Shown one piece after another: positions 20,416 to 32,335 of a DNA stretch of 46,201 nucleotides (positions are counted from its first letter, which is position 1; each line of letters starts with the position of its first letter). The position numbers were made by a program, and so were the translations under genes. This DNA is from Siminovitchia acidinfaciens (lineage in GTDB: Bacteria; Bacillota; Bacilli; Bacillales; Bacillaceae_C): NCBI RefSeq assembly GCF_003605385.1, contig NZ_QYTV02000014.1, forward strand, positions 1 to 46,201. The letters are read 5' to 3'. The notes below the pieces were generated by a model. The model had not been told where the DNA came from and searched no databases. It saw only the letters and a program-made list of their open reading frames with translations.

Positions 20416-20686
20416 GCATTATTTTTATGTGCTGGAGTGTAGTGATGGCTCTTTTTACGGTGGGTATACAGTGGATCCTTCACGGAGGCTTTCTGAGCAT
20501 AACAGCGGCAAAGCGTCCAAATATACCAGGACGAGGACCCCTGTCACGATGATTTATAAGGAAGAGTTCGATGGAAAAGGAGAAGCGCTTAAAGCAGAGT
20601 ATGCTTTCAAGCAGCTGACGAGGTCGAAAAAAGAGAAATTTTTAGACGAGGCCGGTGAAAGAAATGCGCAGTCAGAAAAGCAATGA
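20399..20686 (+). CDS. yazA: GIY-YIG nuclease family protein YazA
   Basis: A 95-residue single-domain GIY-YIG protein of the UPF0213 type. The first motif reads [16 protein letters not shown] (residues 9-24), with the conserved arginine in RRLSEHNSG (29-37). The cellular role is unknown; the group is thought to act on nucleic acids. It overlaps the end of yabB and the start of rsmI, showing translational coupling. Confidence 0.9.
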   Translation: MEKKNRHYFYVLECSDGSFYGGYTVDPSRRLSEHNSGKASKYTRTRTPVTMIYKEEFDGKGEALKAEYAFKQLTRSKKEKFLDEAGERNAQSEKQ

Positions 20687-21536
20687 TCCTATAAATCTGG
20701 GAACCCTATATTTAATACCGACACCGATTGGTAATTTGGAGGACATGACCTTTCGCGCGATTCGCTTGATGAAGGAAGCAGACCTGATTGCTGCGGAAGA
20801 TACACGGAATACGAAAAAGCTGTGCAGCCACTTTGAAATTTCAACACCGCTTGCAAGCTATCATGAGCATAATAAGGAAACAAGCGGCCGTCAGCTTGTC
20901 GAGCGGCTTTTAAAAGGGGATAATATAGCGCTTGTCAGCGATGCAGGCATGCCTTGTATTTCAGACCCCGGATATGAAATCGTTCAAACGGCCATTGAAG
21001 CGGGTATAGCGGTTGTGCCGCTGCCGGGCGCGAACGCTGCGTTGACCGCTTTGGTCGCATCAGGCATCGAGCCCCAGCCTTTCTATTTTTATGGATTTCT
21101 TCCCAGAGGAAAAAAAGAAAGAAAGGCGGAGTTAGAAAGGTTAAGGCGCCAGGGCGGAGCAATTCTCTTTTATGAAGCACCGCACCGATTAAAAGACACG
21201 TTAAAAGATATGTTGAATCTTCTTGGAGACCGCAAGATTGTCTTGTGCAGGGAGTTGACAAAGAAGTTTGAAGAATTTTTGCGTGGAACACTTCTCTCGG
21301 CGGTCGAATGGGCTGAGAAGGAGGAAGTTCGGGGCGAGTTCTGCATCGTTGTGGAAGGTAATGAGGATCCAGATTTTGAGGAGGGGCCGCCATGGTGGGC
21401 GCCGCTCGGATTGAAAGAGCATGTTGAGCATTACATCGAAAACGAGAACCTGCCATCAAAAGAGGCCATCAAGCGGGCGGCAAGCGACCGCCAAGTGTCC
21501 AAACGCGACGTATATCAGGCGTACCATATAGATTAG
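20664..21536 (+). CDS. rsmI: 16S rRNA (cytidine-2'-O)-methyltransferase RsmI
   Basis: RsmI methylates the ribose of C1402 in 16S rRNA. The protein, about 290 residues, has the tetrapyrrole-methylase fold with YLIPTPIGNLEDMT (about 16-29), the segment AAEDTRNTKKL (43-53), VSDAGMPCISDPG and PLPGANAALTALVASG. The ATG at 20664 has GGTGA 6 bases before it; GTG 20655 is possible. The 5' end overlaps yazA. A strong terminator follows. Confidence 0.95.
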   Translation: MRSQKSNDPINLGTLYLIPTPIGNLEDMTFRAIRLMKEADLIAAEDTRNTKKLCSHFEISTPLASYHEHNKETSGRQLVERLLKGDNIALVSDAGMPCISDPGYEIVQTAIEAGIAVVPLPGANAALTALVASGIEPQPFYFYGFLPRGKKERKAELERLRRQGGAILFYEAPHRLKDTLKDMLNLLGDRKIVLCRELTKKFEEFLRGTLLSAVEWAEKEEVRGEFCIVVEGNEDPDFEEGPPWWAPLGLKEHVEHYIENENLPSKEAIKRAASDRQVSKRDVYQAYHID

Positions 21537-21538
21537 AA

Positions 21539-21578
21539 GGCATGAGCCCCGTTTAAAAAGGGCTCATGCTTTTTTATT
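21539..21578 (+). terminator. Terminator of the yabB-yazA-rsmI unit
   Basis: GGCATGAGCCC pairs with GGGCTCATGC around an A-rich loop, then a T-run. Confidence 0.9.
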
Positions 21579-21663
21579 TTTGTGTTGCTTTATTTTAAAA
21601 CACATGATAAATTAATTGATAAATCAATTCCGATTATTTTTATATGAAAAGGGTGGATTAAGA

Positions 21664-22314
21664 ATGGCTAAAGATTTCAACCAACTATTTGATGCCTGGT
21701 CCAACACATATGATCAAACAGTCGTAGGTGGCGATGTTGAATATAAGGAAGTTTTCGCGCATTATGAACAAATTCTTGATGAGGTTGCAAAAAAGTCAAA
21801 AGGATATATAGTTGAATTTGGAGTCGGAACGGGAAATCTGACAGAAAAGCTTCTGAAGGAAGGCTTCGAAATCTACGGTGTAGAGCCTTCTAGAGGAATG
21901 AGGAACAAGGCAAAGGAAAAGCTTCCTCATGTGCCGGTAGTTGAGGGTGACTTTTTAACATTCCCTATGCCTGAAGAGCATCCGGATACAATCGTAAGCA
22001 CATACGCTTTCCATCACTTGACGGATGAGGAGAAGAGCAGGGCCATTGCCTTGTATAGTGACATTCTTAATGAAACGGGGAAAATTGTCTTTGCCGACAC
22101 GGTTTTTATCGATGAAGAGGCAAAACAAGCTATAATAAAAGAAGCGTTGCAAAACAATCATAACCGTCTTGCTGAAGATTTACAGACAGAATATTACACA
22201 ACCATTCCAGTTTTGCAGGAGATATTTGAAGAGAATGGCTTCCAAGTCACTTTTACGCAGATGAATGCTTTTGTGTGGGTGATGGATGCCGAAAAAAGGA
22301 GAGAAAATCAATGA
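21664..22314 (+). CDS. yrrT: Class I SAM-dependent methyltransferase YrrT
   Basis: A 216-residue methyltransferase close to B. subtilis YrrT (about 213 aa), a protein linked with methionine-to-cysteine conversion. Motif [16 protein letters not shown] begins at residue 50, the acidic residue lies in YGVEPSRGM, and the later motif is [13 protein letters not shown]. The start ATG follows AAGGGTGG. The stop shares the ATGA overlap with luxS. In B. subtilis yrrT heads mtnN-mccA-mccB elsewhere; pairing with luxS supports a role in the activated methyl cycle. Confidence 0.88.
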   Translation: MAKDFNQLFDAWSNTYDQTVVGGDVEYKEVFAHYEQILDEVAKKSKGYIVEFGVGTGNLTEKLLKEGFEIYGVEPSRGMRNKAKEKLPHVPVVEGDFLTFPMPEEHPDTIVSTYAFHHLTDEEKSRAIALYSDILNETGKIVFADTVFIDEEAKQAIIKEALQNNHNRLAEDLQTEYYTTIPVLQEIFEENGFQVTFTQMNAFVWVMDAEKRRENQ

Positions 22315-22778
22315 CTCAGAAAAAAATGAACGTGGAAAGCTTTAACTTGGATCACACAAAAGTGAAGGCTCCTTATGTCCGCCTGGCGGGCGTGGTGGAA
22401 GGGGAAAACGGAGATATCATCCGTAAATATGACCTTCGTTTCACTCAGCCGAATAAGGAGCACATGGAAATGCCTTCGATTCATTCCTTAGAGCATATGA
22501 TGGCGGAATTCAGTAGAAATCATTCCGATAAAATTGTTGATATCAGCCCGATGGGATGCCAAACAGGTTATTATTTGTCTTTGGTCAACCATGATGACTA
22601 CGAGGACGTATTAAACATTTTGGAAAAAACACTGAACGATGTGTTGGTGGCGACAGAGGTACCAGCATGCAACGAGGTGCAGTGCGGATGGGCGGCTAGC
22701 CATAGCTTGGAAGGCGCAAAAGAACTTGCAAAAAATATGCTCGCTCACCGGGATGAGTGGATAGAGGTTTTCGGGTAA
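22311..22778 (+). CDS. luxS: S-ribosylhomocysteine lyase (AI-2 synthase)
   Basis: LuxS splits S-ribosylhomocysteine to homocysteine and DPD, the precursor of autoinducer 2. The 155-residue protein has the metal site HSLEH (58-62) and the third ligand C125 in NEVQCG, and the catalytic cysteine 83 in [11 protein letters not shown] 22311 follows AAGGAGAG; the ATGA overlap with yrrT means joint translation. A repeat element begins 2 bases after the stop. In B. subtilis luxS is found alone at another place. Confidence 0.96.
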   Translation: MTQKKMNVESFNLDHTKVKAPYVRLAGVVEGENGDIIRKYDLRFTQPNKEHMEMPSIHSLEHMMAEFSRNHSDKIVDISPMGCQTGYYLSLVNHDDYEDVLNILEKTLNDVLVATEVPACNEVQCGWAASHSLEGAKELAKNMLAHRDEWIEVFG

Positions 22779-22780
22779 AT

Positions 22781-22929
22781 AGAAAAGCGGAAACGCCTGT
22801 CCATCGACGTACAGACTGGAGCGGCTTCGACGAGATAAAGGAAACACGCGGAACGCAGTGGAGCGATGTTGACTTATCGTAGGAGAAGTCCGCGAAGTCT
22901 GCTAGTCGATAGGCGCTGCAGCTAGACAG
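22781..22929 (+). repeat. Repeat element 6, module D
   Basis: Head AGAAAAGCGGAAACGCC, tail GCAGCTAGACAGT. Arms pair: ATCGAC (22803-22808) with GTCGAT (22905-22910), and CAGAC (22812-22816) with GTCTG (22897-22901). The centre has GATAAAGGAAACACG and GATGTTGACTTATCGTAGG. It is joined head-to-tail to the next element. Confidence 0.85.
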
Positions 22930-22930
22930 T

Positions 22931-23168
22931 AGAAAAGCGTAGGGTGGTTGCATAGGGGAGACAAGCGCTGGCCGCCTCAGAACGCCACATCCTGTGGCTT
23001 CGGTGGCACTAGGACGTCCTGTCCGTCGGAGAAAAAACAGTGAAGGCGTTCTTTGCCTTCATTGCTTTTTTCGAAGCGACCTCGAGCCCCTGCCGCCCGG
23101 AGGCAGGCTCAAGCTGCGACGTCCTGTCGCTTCGCCTGCACTAGCACATCCTGTGCGTCGCTAGACAA
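22931..23168 (+). repeat. Repeat element 7, module A (long form)
   Basis: Head AGAAAAGCG, tail GTCGCTAGACAAT. It has four small hairpins with a TCCT loop, with arms CCAC/GTGG, GGAC/GTCC, CGAC/GTCG and GCAC/GTGC, and the main hairpin 23031-23072 (GAAGGC pairing GCCTTC). Confidence 0.85.
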
Positions 23169-23197
23169 TAGAAAAGCGTAGGCGCCTGTCCAGGATC
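23169..23197 (+). repeat. Truncated third head in the array
   Basis: TAGAAAAGCGTAGGCGCCTG restarts an element that breaks off at about 23197, before the abrB terminator. Confidence 0.7.
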
Positions 23198-23205
23198 GTT
23201 TCAAA

Positions 23206-23253
23206 TAGAAATCAAAAAAACCCCTTCCTCTGAAGGGGTTTTTTTGATTTCTA
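23206..23253. terminator. Bidirectional terminator, perfect 22-bp palindrome
   Basis: Arms 23206-23227 and 23232-23253 are perfectly complementary around CTCT, with an ACCCCTTC/GAAGGGGT core flanked by A7/T7. It ends abrB on the minus strand and read-through from luxS on the plus strand. Confidence 0.95.
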
Positions 23254-23547
23254 TTAATTATTCACTTTATTAAGGTCAAATGAATTACGGATTTCCTGTA
23301 TCAATTGCTCTGCACCTTCACGGCTTAAGACCAGTTTTCCACCAGCAAAGAAGGCGTTGTCATCTGACACATTACCAGTTATATGGCAAGTCATGCTCGG
23401 CTTGTATTTCTTAAGGATGATCTTTTCATCATCTACGTATATCTCCAGTGCGTCTTTTTCCTCAATCCCCAAAGTGCGCCGCAATTCAATAGGTATGACT
23501 ACTCGGCCGAGTTCATCGACTTTTCGCACAATTCCAGTAGATTTCAT
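23254..23547 (-). CDS. abrB: Transition state regulator AbrB
   Basis: AbrB is a DNA-binding repressor of post-exponential genes in bacilli, among them spoVG. The 97-residue protein begins MKSTGIVRKVDELGRVVIP, the swapped-hairpin AbrB DNA-binding domain (1-50), followed by a tetramer-forming C-terminal domain with SMTCHITG. ATG 23547 is chosen because AGGAGA precedes it on the minus strand. It stands alone on the opposite strand, as in B. subtilis, with a sigma A promoter and the palindromic terminator at its end. Confidence 0.97.
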   Translation of the reverse strand: MKSTGIVRKVDELGRVVIPIELRRTLGIEEKDALEIYVDDEKIILKKYKPSMTCHITGNVSDDNAFFAGGKLVLSREGAEQLIQEIRNSFDLNKVNN

Positions 23548-23576
23548 GCTACTTTCTCCTCTCAAAGAATCTTGTT

Positions 23577-23605
23577 TTTATATCAAAAAATATACTATTT
23601 GTCAC
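23577..23605 (-). promoter_or_regulatory. Sigma A promoter of abrB
   Basis: On the minus strand GTGACA (23605-23600), 17 bases, TATAAA (23582-23577). Confidence 0.6.
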
Positions 23606-23768
23606 ACTTTTTATCAGATTTATCGTACCAGTCTTTCCTATGCCAGTCAATTATAAGTTAAAAAAAATGTCAAATTCTTAGATAGAAACTCCTATGTATC
23701 CATGTCTACTAAAATCATACATATGTTCAAAGGTTCCATCTTCATGTTTCCTTGGTAGCAGGCGTAAG

Positions 23769-23797
23769 TTGCAGTAATCGTTGATTTCACGTATATT
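23769..23797 (+). promoter_or_regulatory. Sigma A promoter of metG
   Basis: TTGCAG (23769-23774), 17 bases, TATATT (23792-23797). The leader to the gene is only about 85 bases, and I see neither an S-box nor a T-box in it. Between this promoter and the abrB promoter (23606-23768) I see nothing else. Confidence 0.6.
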
Positions 23798-23807
23798 TTT
23801 AATGTAG

Positions 23808-25847
<2,040 letters not shown>

Positions 25848-25890
25848 ATTTAATATAGATAAATATTCAGATAATAGAGGGATTATTGAT

Positions 25891-25951
25891 AACATAGAGG
25901 GTATGGCTTATTAAACGTGGAGTTTAAGCCATTTCTCTATGTTCTTTTTTT
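25891..25951 (+). terminator. Terminator of metG
   Basis: AACATAGAG-TATGGCTTA pairs with TAAGCCAT-TCTCTATGTT, followed by a T-run. Confidence 0.9.
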
Positions 25952-26025
25952 GTAATCTAAATGTTATCTTGCTGTGACTTATGTTACTTTAAATTACTTT
26001 ATACTCTATTGAAGGAGATTGAGCC

Positions 26026-26793
26026 ATGTTATTTGATACACATGTCCATTTGAATGACGAACAATTTAATGAAGATCTTCAGGAAGTAATTGAACGCGCC
26101 AAGGAAGCAGGAGTCTCCTATATGGTCGTTGTTGGCTTCAATAGGCCGACAATTGAAAAAGCCATCATTCTGGTGGAGGAATACGATTTCCTTTATGCAA
26201 GTATCGGATGGCATCCGGTGGATGCAATTGATATGACAGATGAGGATTTGGCCTGGATTGAGGAGATGGCAGTTCATCCGAAAGTTGTGGCACTTGGGGA
26301 AATGGGGCTTGATTATCATTGGGATAAATCACCTCAAGATGTTCAAAAAGAAGTTTTCCGCAGGCAGATCGGCCTGGCCAAGAAGTTGAAGCTTCCGATC
26401 ATCATACATAACCGTGATGCGACTGAAGACGTTGTTCAAATATTAAGGGAAGAAAAGGCCGAAGAAGTCGGAGGCATTATGCACTGTTTTAGCGGCAGCG
26501 CCGAAACTGCCAAAGAGTGTGTTGAAATGAACTTTCACATTTCACTCGGCGGGCCTGTCACTTTTAAAAATGCCAAAAAGCCGAAAAAAGTGGCCATGGA
26601 GGTTCCGCTTGATCGGCTGTTGATTGAAACCGACTGCCCTTATCTGGCTCCGCATCCTTATCGGGGTAAAAGAAACGAACCGGCTTATGTCAAGTTGGTT
26701 GCTGAACAGATTGCCGAGCTGAAGGAAATCAGCTATGAGGAAGTTGCAAAGAAGACGACAGAAAATGCAATGAAACTGTTCGGCATTTCTTGA
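26026..26793 (+). CDS. yabD: TatD family metal-dependent hydrolase YabD
   Basis: A 255-residue TIM-barrel DNase-like protein. Metal ligands appear in DTHVHL (residues 4-9), the glutamate in LGEMGLDYHW (about 88-97), IIHNRDA (about 124-130), HCFSGSA (about 150-156) and ETDCPYLAPHPYRGKRNEP (about 202-220). TatD proteins cleave DNA or nucleic acid ends; the natural substrate here is not known. It starts behind AAGGAGA and is closed by a repeat element. Confidence 0.94.
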   Translation: MLFDTHVHLNDEQFNEDLQEVIERAKEAGVSYMVVVGFNRPTIEKAIILVEEYDFLYASIGWHPVDAIDMTDEDLAWIEEMAVHPKVVALGEMGLDYHWDKSPQDVQKEVFRRQIGLAKKLKLPIIIHNRDATEDVVQILREEKAEEVGGIMHCFSGSAETAKECVEMNFHISLGGPVTFKNAKKPKKVAMEVPLDRLLIETDCPYLAPHPYRGKRNEPAYVKLVAEQIAELKEISYEEVAKKTTENAMKLFGIS

Positions 26794-26807
26794 CTGGCTG
26801 AATAAAT

Positions 26808-26927
26808 AAAAGCGCAAGCGCCTTGCTTAGCCCCGACAAGCACAAGACGATTCCCGAGGAGGCAGTTCTTCAGCCACCACAGGGAAGCGGCTTGTGACCT
26901 CGAGGGGCTAGGCGCTGAAGCTGGACG
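26808..26927 (+). repeat. Repeat element 8, module C
   Basis: Head AAAAGCGCAAGCGCC and tail GAAGCTGGAC. Arms GCGCCT...AGCCCCGA pair with TCGAGGGGCT-AGGCGC, and ACAAGC pairs with GCTTGT. It is a single copy of the unit tandemly repeated at 39465. Confidence 0.85.
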
Positions 26928-27037
26928 TATCATACCATCATTCAAAATGGGATTCTTTAAATATAATTTTTACTTCTTCATCAAGGCTCATGCCGGACAA
27001 GGCAGCAGCCAATGGGGAAGAAGGAGGAGTTTTTTCT

Positions 27038-28252
27038 TTGAGTACTATCTTGAAAAACCGAAGGAAATTAGGGTTGGCAGTGGCAAGTTTTCTTGTGTTC
27101 ACTGCCACCCTGATGATTTTAATAACTGAAGGAACCAAAAAGACTGTTGCCGTTACACTTGATGGAGAGCAGGTTGTAGTAAAAACCCATGCTGAAACGG
27201 TCGGTGAAATGCTGCAGGAGCTGGATGTCGATGTAACAGCTTCAGATTACTTGTCTCATGCGCCAGGATCGGTGGTTAAAAACAATTCATCTCTTATCTG
27301 GGAGCCGGCTAAGCCGGTAACAATAACAGTCGGGGATGACTCAGAGAAACTCATGACCACTGCAGAAACAGTTCAGCAGCTTTTAAAAGACGAGGATATA
27401 CAGCTGAGTGAACATGATAAAATCAATATATCACCTTCAAAAAATATTTTTGCCAACATGACAATTGAAATCGAGAGAGCGTTTCAAGTTGTTTTTAATA
27501 ACGGAAAGAAGAAAGAAAAGGTATGGACAACTTCGACTACTGTCGCTGACTTTTTACAACAGCAAAGTGTAGAGCTGGGAGAAATGGATCGTGTAGAACC
27601 GGGACTTGAAAAGATGGTTTCATCTGAGAAATCCATTGATGTCATCCGAGTAGAAAAGGTCACCGATGTAGTGGAAGAGTCGCTCGATTATGATGTTGTC
27701 AAAAAAGAAGACGCTAAATTGGCAAAAGGGACTGAAAAAGTCATCCAAGAAGGCCAAGAGGGCTTAATAAAAAAAGAATTTGAAGTTACGAAAGAAAACG
27801 GGAAAGAAGTCAAACGTTCACTCGTTTCTGAAAAAAATATTAAGGACAGCAAAGATAAGATTGTTGCTATTGGAACAAAAGTGACGCCGGCACTGACTCC
27901 GCAAAGGAAAGCAACGGCTGCCGGTTCCAAACAGCCGTCAAATGCGGCACCTGCGCGTGGAGGAAAAGAATTATATATGAATGCCACAGCTTATACTGCG
28001 GATTGCAACGGCTGCTCCGGCGTCACCTCTACCGGCATCAATTTGAATGCCAATCCTAATGCAAAAGTGATTGCAGTAGATCCAAGCGTCATTCCTTTAG
28101 GTTCCAAAGTATGGGTGGAAGGATACGGCTATGCTGTCGCAGGAGATACAGGCGGAGCGATCAAAGGAAACAAGATTGACGTTCATGTCAAATCCAAAGG
28201 CCAAGCAATTAACTTTGGCAGAAAACGTGTGAAAGTGCGTATCATTGACTAA
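27038..28252 (+). CDS. yabE: YabE-like cell wall protein with DUF348, G5 and 3D domains
   Basis: From TTG 27038 the product has 404 residues. One N-terminal membrane segment (about 11-30) anchors it. DUF348 repeats (about 35-190), a G5 domain (about 200-280) and a C-terminal 3D domain (about 312-404, with VIAVDPSVIPLGS and AGDTGGAIKGNKIDVH) follow. This is the make-up of resuscitation-factor-like lytic enzymes that act on peptidoglycan outside the cell. TTG is chosen because AAGGAGG at 27021-27027 stands before it; the longer frame begins before that site. A perfect terminator hairpin overlaps the end. Confidence 0.92.
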   Translation: MSTILKNRRKLGLAVASFLVFTATLMILITEGTKKTVAVTLDGEQVVVKTHAETVGEMLQELDVDVTASDYLSHAPGSVVKNNSSLIWEPAKPVTITVGDDSEKLMTTAETVQQLLKDEDIQLSEHDKINISPSKNIFANMTIEIERAFQVVFNNGKKKEKVWTTSTTVADFLQQQSVELGEMDRVEPGLEKMVSSEKSIDVIRVEKVTDVVEESLDYDVVKKEDAKLAKGTEKVIQEGQEGLIKKEFEVTKENGKEVKRSLVSEKNIKDSKDKIVAIGTKVTPALTPQRKATAAGSKQPSNAAPARGGKELYMNATAYTADCNGCSGVTSTGINLNANPNAKVIAVDPSVIPLGSKVWVEGYGYAVAGDTGGAIKGNKIDVHVKSKGQAINFGRKRVKVRIID

Positions 28253-28283
28253 GCAGAGGAGAATTCTCCTCTGCTTTTTCTTT
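28252..28283 (+). terminator. Terminator of yabE
   Basis: AGCAGAGGAG pairs perfectly with CTCCTCTGCT around AATT, then a T-run. Confidence 0.93.
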
Positions 28284-28337
28284 TTTTAAAAGTGAATAAA
28301 GTATAAAATTAGTCTAAGTCTTCTATGTGAATTAGAA

Positions 28338-28609
28338 TGTGCCAGGTTTAGACTTCGACGTGGTGTGGTGCTTTGAGGCAGCCGAGTCGCCGTGTTCCAT
28401 TACAGAGTGCTCTAGTCTAGCGTCAATGCCTACCAGCCTCTCGAGGTCACAAGCCTGCAATTAAGCTAATAAGAAGAATGTGCTCCTGCGCCATAGCTTA
28501 TTCGAAGAAGTCTTGTTCAAATCATTGCAAAGCGAAGCAACTCAAAGAAGTTTCACAAGGCATTTCCGCATTCCGGCTATACGTGGATGAACAGGCGCTT
28601 GCGTTTTTG
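28338..28609 (-). repeat. Repeat element 9, degenerate composite
   Basis: On the minus strand the head AAAACGCAAGCGCCTGTT lies at the right end, and the tail, degraded to AACCTGGCACA, at the left. Inside are the module B marks CTCCTGCGCCATAGCTTATTCGA (reading plus, 28481-28503) and TCGAGGTCACAAGCC. It is older and more diverged than the copies at 13876 and 19404. Confidence 0.65.
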
Positions 28610-28624
28610 TTGTACAAAGCAGGT

Positions 28625-28630
28625 TATAAT
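28625..28630 (+). promoter_or_regulatory. -10 box of rnmV
   Basis: Perfect TATAAT 35 bases before rnmV, 16 bases after the head of repeat element 9. The -35 region would fall in the repeat end and fits poorly. Confidence 0.4.
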
Positions 28631-28664
28631 AATAAAAGTAGTAAAACTGTTTACCGGAGGAAAC

Positions 28665-30109
<1,445 letters not shown>

Positions 30110-30116
30110 AACAGAC

Positions 30117-30144
30117 ACAATGAGTCGGTAAACAGCATAGCCTA
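30117..30144 (+). promoter_or_regulatory. Sigma K promoter of yabG
   Basis: AC (30117-30118), 17 bases, CATAGCCTA (30136-30144), which fits the sigma K pattern AC-N17-CATAnnnTA. Confidence 0.65.
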
Positions 30145-30186
30145 TGACAGATAGATAACTAGCGCTGTTTATTGGAGTTGACGACC

Positions 30187-31065
30187 GTGATATCAAAAAA
30201 TACGATTGTCGGCCGCTTGTCTCACCAATGTGATCTTTTATTTCGAGTCATCGACATCCAGGAGATTAACGGTCAAACAACAGCTATTCTTTATGGGGAA
30301 GATTACAGGCTTGTGGCTAATGCGCCGATTGAAGACCTTGTCCCTTTTACAGAAGAAGAACAGCTGACAAGGTCATCTAAAGTACGCTCTCTTGAGAAGC
30401 AATCTTGGGAATTATTTCGACAAGATTTGGACCTTTTCAGGTCCCGACAGGAATATACAGCTACAGATGGTTATAAAAGGGAATATAATTACTTTCAAAT
30501 GCCCGGCCGTGTTCTCCATCTTGATGGCGACCCCAACTATTTGAAAAGGTGTCTTGATCTATATTCAAAGATTGGGGTAACGGTAAAGGGAGTTCATTGT
30601 AACGAAAAAGAAATGTATAAGCTCGTGCCATCCCTAATTGATCAGTACCGCCCGGATATTCTAGTTATAACGGGACATGATGCTTACTCCAAAGCAAAGG
30701 GGAAGAAAATTGACTTGAATGCTTACCGCCATTCCAAATACTTTGTGGAGGCAGTAAAGGAAGCACGTAAAAAAGTGCCCCATCTCGACCAACTTGTCAT
30801 TTTTGCCGGCGCTTGCCAATCTCACTTTGAGTCTCTTATCTTTGCAGGTGCCAACTTTGCAAGTTCTCCTCAACGGGTGAACATCCATGCATTGGATCCG
30901 GTTTATATCGTATCCAAAATTAGCTTCACACCTTTTACGGATAGAATCAATGTGTGGGACGTCCTGCGTAATACAATTACAGGGCAAAAAGGTCTTGGCG
31001 GCCTGGAAACAAAGGGCATACTCCGGACCGGGATGCCTTTCAGGCCACTTGGAGAGGAGGAGTAG
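30187..31065 (+). CDS. yabG: Sporulation-specific coat protease YabG
   Basis: YabG is a mother-cell protease (peptidase family U57) that trims coat proteins such as SpoIVA and aids their cross-linking. From GTG 30187 it has 292 residues (B. subtilis 290). Strongly conserved parts are MPGRVLHLDGD, DILVITGHDAYSK, NAYRHSKYFVEAV and the cysteine segment IFAGACQSHFESL. The GTG lies 9 bases after GGAG; TTG 30172 is another in-frame choice. The sigma K promoter upstream fits late mother-cell expression. Confidence 0.94.
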   Translation: MISKNTIVGRLSHQCDLLFRVIDIQEINGQTTAILYGEDYRLVANAPIEDLVPFTEEEQLTRSSKVRSLEKQSWELFRQDLDLFRSRQEYTATDGYKREYNYFQMPGRVLHLDGDPNYLKRCLDLYSKIGVTVKGVHCNEKEMYKLVPSLIDQYRPDILVITGHDAYSKAKGKKIDLNAYRHSKYFVEAVKEARKKVPHLDQLVIFAGACQSHFESLIFAGANFASSPQRVNIHALDPVYIVSKISFTPFTDRINVWDVLRNTITGQKGLGGLETKGILRTGMPFRPLGEEE

Positions 31066-31067
31066 AA

Positions 31068-31105
31068 TCAGCATTGGGAAATCAGCCAATGCTTTTCTTT
31101 TTTTC
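31068..31105 (+). terminator. Terminator of yabG
   Basis: AGCATTGG (31070-31077) pairs with CCAATGCT (31085-31092), then T-rich sequence. Confidence 0.85.
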
Positions 31106-31158
31106 TTTAAAAGAAAATATAAAATTAGATGGGATTTTTATTTAATAATGATGTGATA

Positions 31159-31262
31159 TGTCCGTCTAAAGGTGCCATAGGGTCGAGGTTACAAGTTGAG
31201 AGGGGCTTATTCAATGGAGCACATGTTTTCCTTGTCGCCTAAGGTTGTTCGCCTATTTTTTT
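31159..31262 (-). repeat. Repeat element 10, degenerate remnant of module B/C
   Basis: TGTCCGTCTAAAGGTGCCAT, GGTCGAGGTTACAAG, CTTATTCAATGGAGCACA and CTTGTCGCC keep the order of the copy at 13876 but are much shortened. Confidence 0.55.
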
Positions 31263-31338
31263 CTTTATACATATTTTTCATTTAAGAGAGATATACTACT
31301 ATTGTTGTAAAAAGACGTTACTTGTAGAAAAAAAATGA

Positions 31339-31368
31339 TTGACAAAGATGATGTTTCATTGATAAAAT
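31339..31368 (+). promoter_or_regulatory. Upstream veg promoter
   Basis: TTGACA (31339-31344), 18 bases, TAAAAT (31363-31368). With the next promoter it forms a tandem pair. Confidence 0.65.
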
Positions 31369-31379
31369 TATAAATTTAT

Positions 31380-31408
31380 TTGACATTTATCGGACCGCGT
31401 GTTATACT
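31380..31408 (+). promoter_or_regulatory. Main veg promoter
   Basis: TTGACA (31380-31385), 17 bases, TATACT (31403-31408): a near-consensus sigma A promoter. The B. subtilis veg promoter is known to be among the strongest. Confidence 0.9.
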
Positions 31409-31434
31409 GAAATACAGTGAGGTGGAGCGAAAAA

Positions 31435-31704
31435 ATGCCGAAAACATTAGCGAGCATTAAAAAATCCCTTGATTCAAATTTGGGCAAGAGATTGATGTTA
31501 AAAGCCAACGGAGGACGCAGGAAAACAATCGAACGTTCCGGCGTTTTGGCGGAAACATATCCATCAGTTTTTGTAGTTGAGTTAGATCAGGACGAAAATG
31601 CATTTGAACGGGTATCATACAGTTATGCAGATGTTCTGACTGAAACGGTTGAACTTACTTTTTACGATGAAACAGCAGGTAATATAGCTATAGGGCAGCA
31701 GTAA
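31435..31704 (+). CDS. veg: Veg protein
   Basis: An 89-residue protein of the Veg family, with [40 protein letters not shown] at its start, almost the same as B. subtilis Veg (86 aa). It is reported to promote biofilm formation by opposing the repressor SinR; the mechanism is not settled. ATG 31435 follows GAGGTGG. It has two strong promoters and a terminator that overlaps its stop. Confidence 0.95.
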   Translation: MPKTLASIKKSLDSNLGKRLMLKANGGRRKTIERSGVLAETYPSVFVVELDQDENAFERVSYSYADVLTETVELTFYDETAGNIAIGQQ

Positions 31705-31728
31705 CCGATAAGGTTTACTGCTGTTTTT
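31695..31728 (+). terminator. Terminator of veg
   Basis: CAGCAGTAAC pairs with GTTTACTGCTG, followed by TTTTT; the left arm contains the stop codon. Confidence 0.88.
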
Positions 31729-31737
31729 ACTTTTCTT

Positions 31738-32012
31738 TGTCCAGCTTAGCGTCGGGCGACTAGCGAACTTCGTACTCCTTCGAGGGTGTGGCGGTCTGAG
31801 GTGGCTTTTTTCGTCGTCGTGTTGTCCGGATGCGACGGCACAGGACGTACTAGTACCAGTGATGTGGTGCTAGAGACGGCCGAGTCTCGGCTCGAGGCCA
31901 TAAGCCAAGTATTGCTGAAGGGGACGCTACGCCTTAAGCAGCGTATTGCCTCTAAGCGGTCGTCGTCCGCATATCAGTTGTACGTCGCTTGACGGAGGCT
32001 TGCACTTTTCTT
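31738..32012 (-). repeat. Repeat element 11, module D with nested modules
   Basis: Tail TGTCCAGCTTAGCGTCGGGC on the left, head GCTTGCACTTTTCTT on the right. GGCGACTAGCGAAC pairs with GTTGTACGTCGC at the two ends. Between them lie A-type (AGGACGTACTAGTACC) and C-type (TCGGCTCGAGGCCATAAGCC) pieces. It reaches to the -35 of sspF. Confidence 0.75.
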
Positions 32013-32041
32013 GGATATTCACAATCCCTTTGCACAAAATA
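32013..32041 (+). promoter_or_regulatory. Sigma G promoter of sspF
   Basis: GGATA (32013-32017) and CAAAATA (32035-32041) with a 17-base spacer fit a forespore sigma G/F promoter. It begins 1 base after the repeat head. Confidence 0.5.
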
Positions 32042-32070
32042 CAAAGGCGGATGCAAAGGGGGAAATGGCT

Positions 32071-32241
32071 TTGGGAAGAAGAAGAGGAGTCATGTCGGAT
32101 CAATTGAAAGAGGAATTGGCAAAAGAGTTGGGTTTTTATGATGTCGTCCAGAAAGAGGGCTGGGGCGGCATCAAGGCCAGGGATGCAGGAAATATGGTAA
32201 AACGTGCAATTGAAATAGCGGAACGGCAGCTCGGCCAATAA
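32071..32241 (+). CDS. sspF: Small acid-soluble spore protein SspF
   Basis: A 56-residue forespore DNA-binding protein of the alpha/beta-type related SspF family. It begins [17 protein letters not shown] and contains [24 protein letters not shown] 32071 is chosen because AAAGGGGG at 32055-32062 stands 8 bases before it and the product starts exactly like B. subtilis SspF; ATG 32065 is too near to that site. The protein ends shorter than in B. subtilis (61 aa). Confidence 0.93.
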   Translation: MGRRRGVMSDQLKEELAKELGFYDVVQKEGWGGIKARDAGNMVKRAIEIAERQLGQ

Positions 32242-32298
32242 CAATCGTGAAGAATGATCACTTTGAACCTAAAGACAACGAACAAATACCATCCGCAA

Positions 32299-32335
32299 AA
32301 GTCGAGGCGAAAAAAAGCCTCGGCTTTTTCTTTTT
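32299..32335 (+). terminator. Terminator of sspF
   Basis: AAAGTCGAGGC pairs with GCCTCGGCTTT around an A-rich loop, then T-run. Confidence 0.88.
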
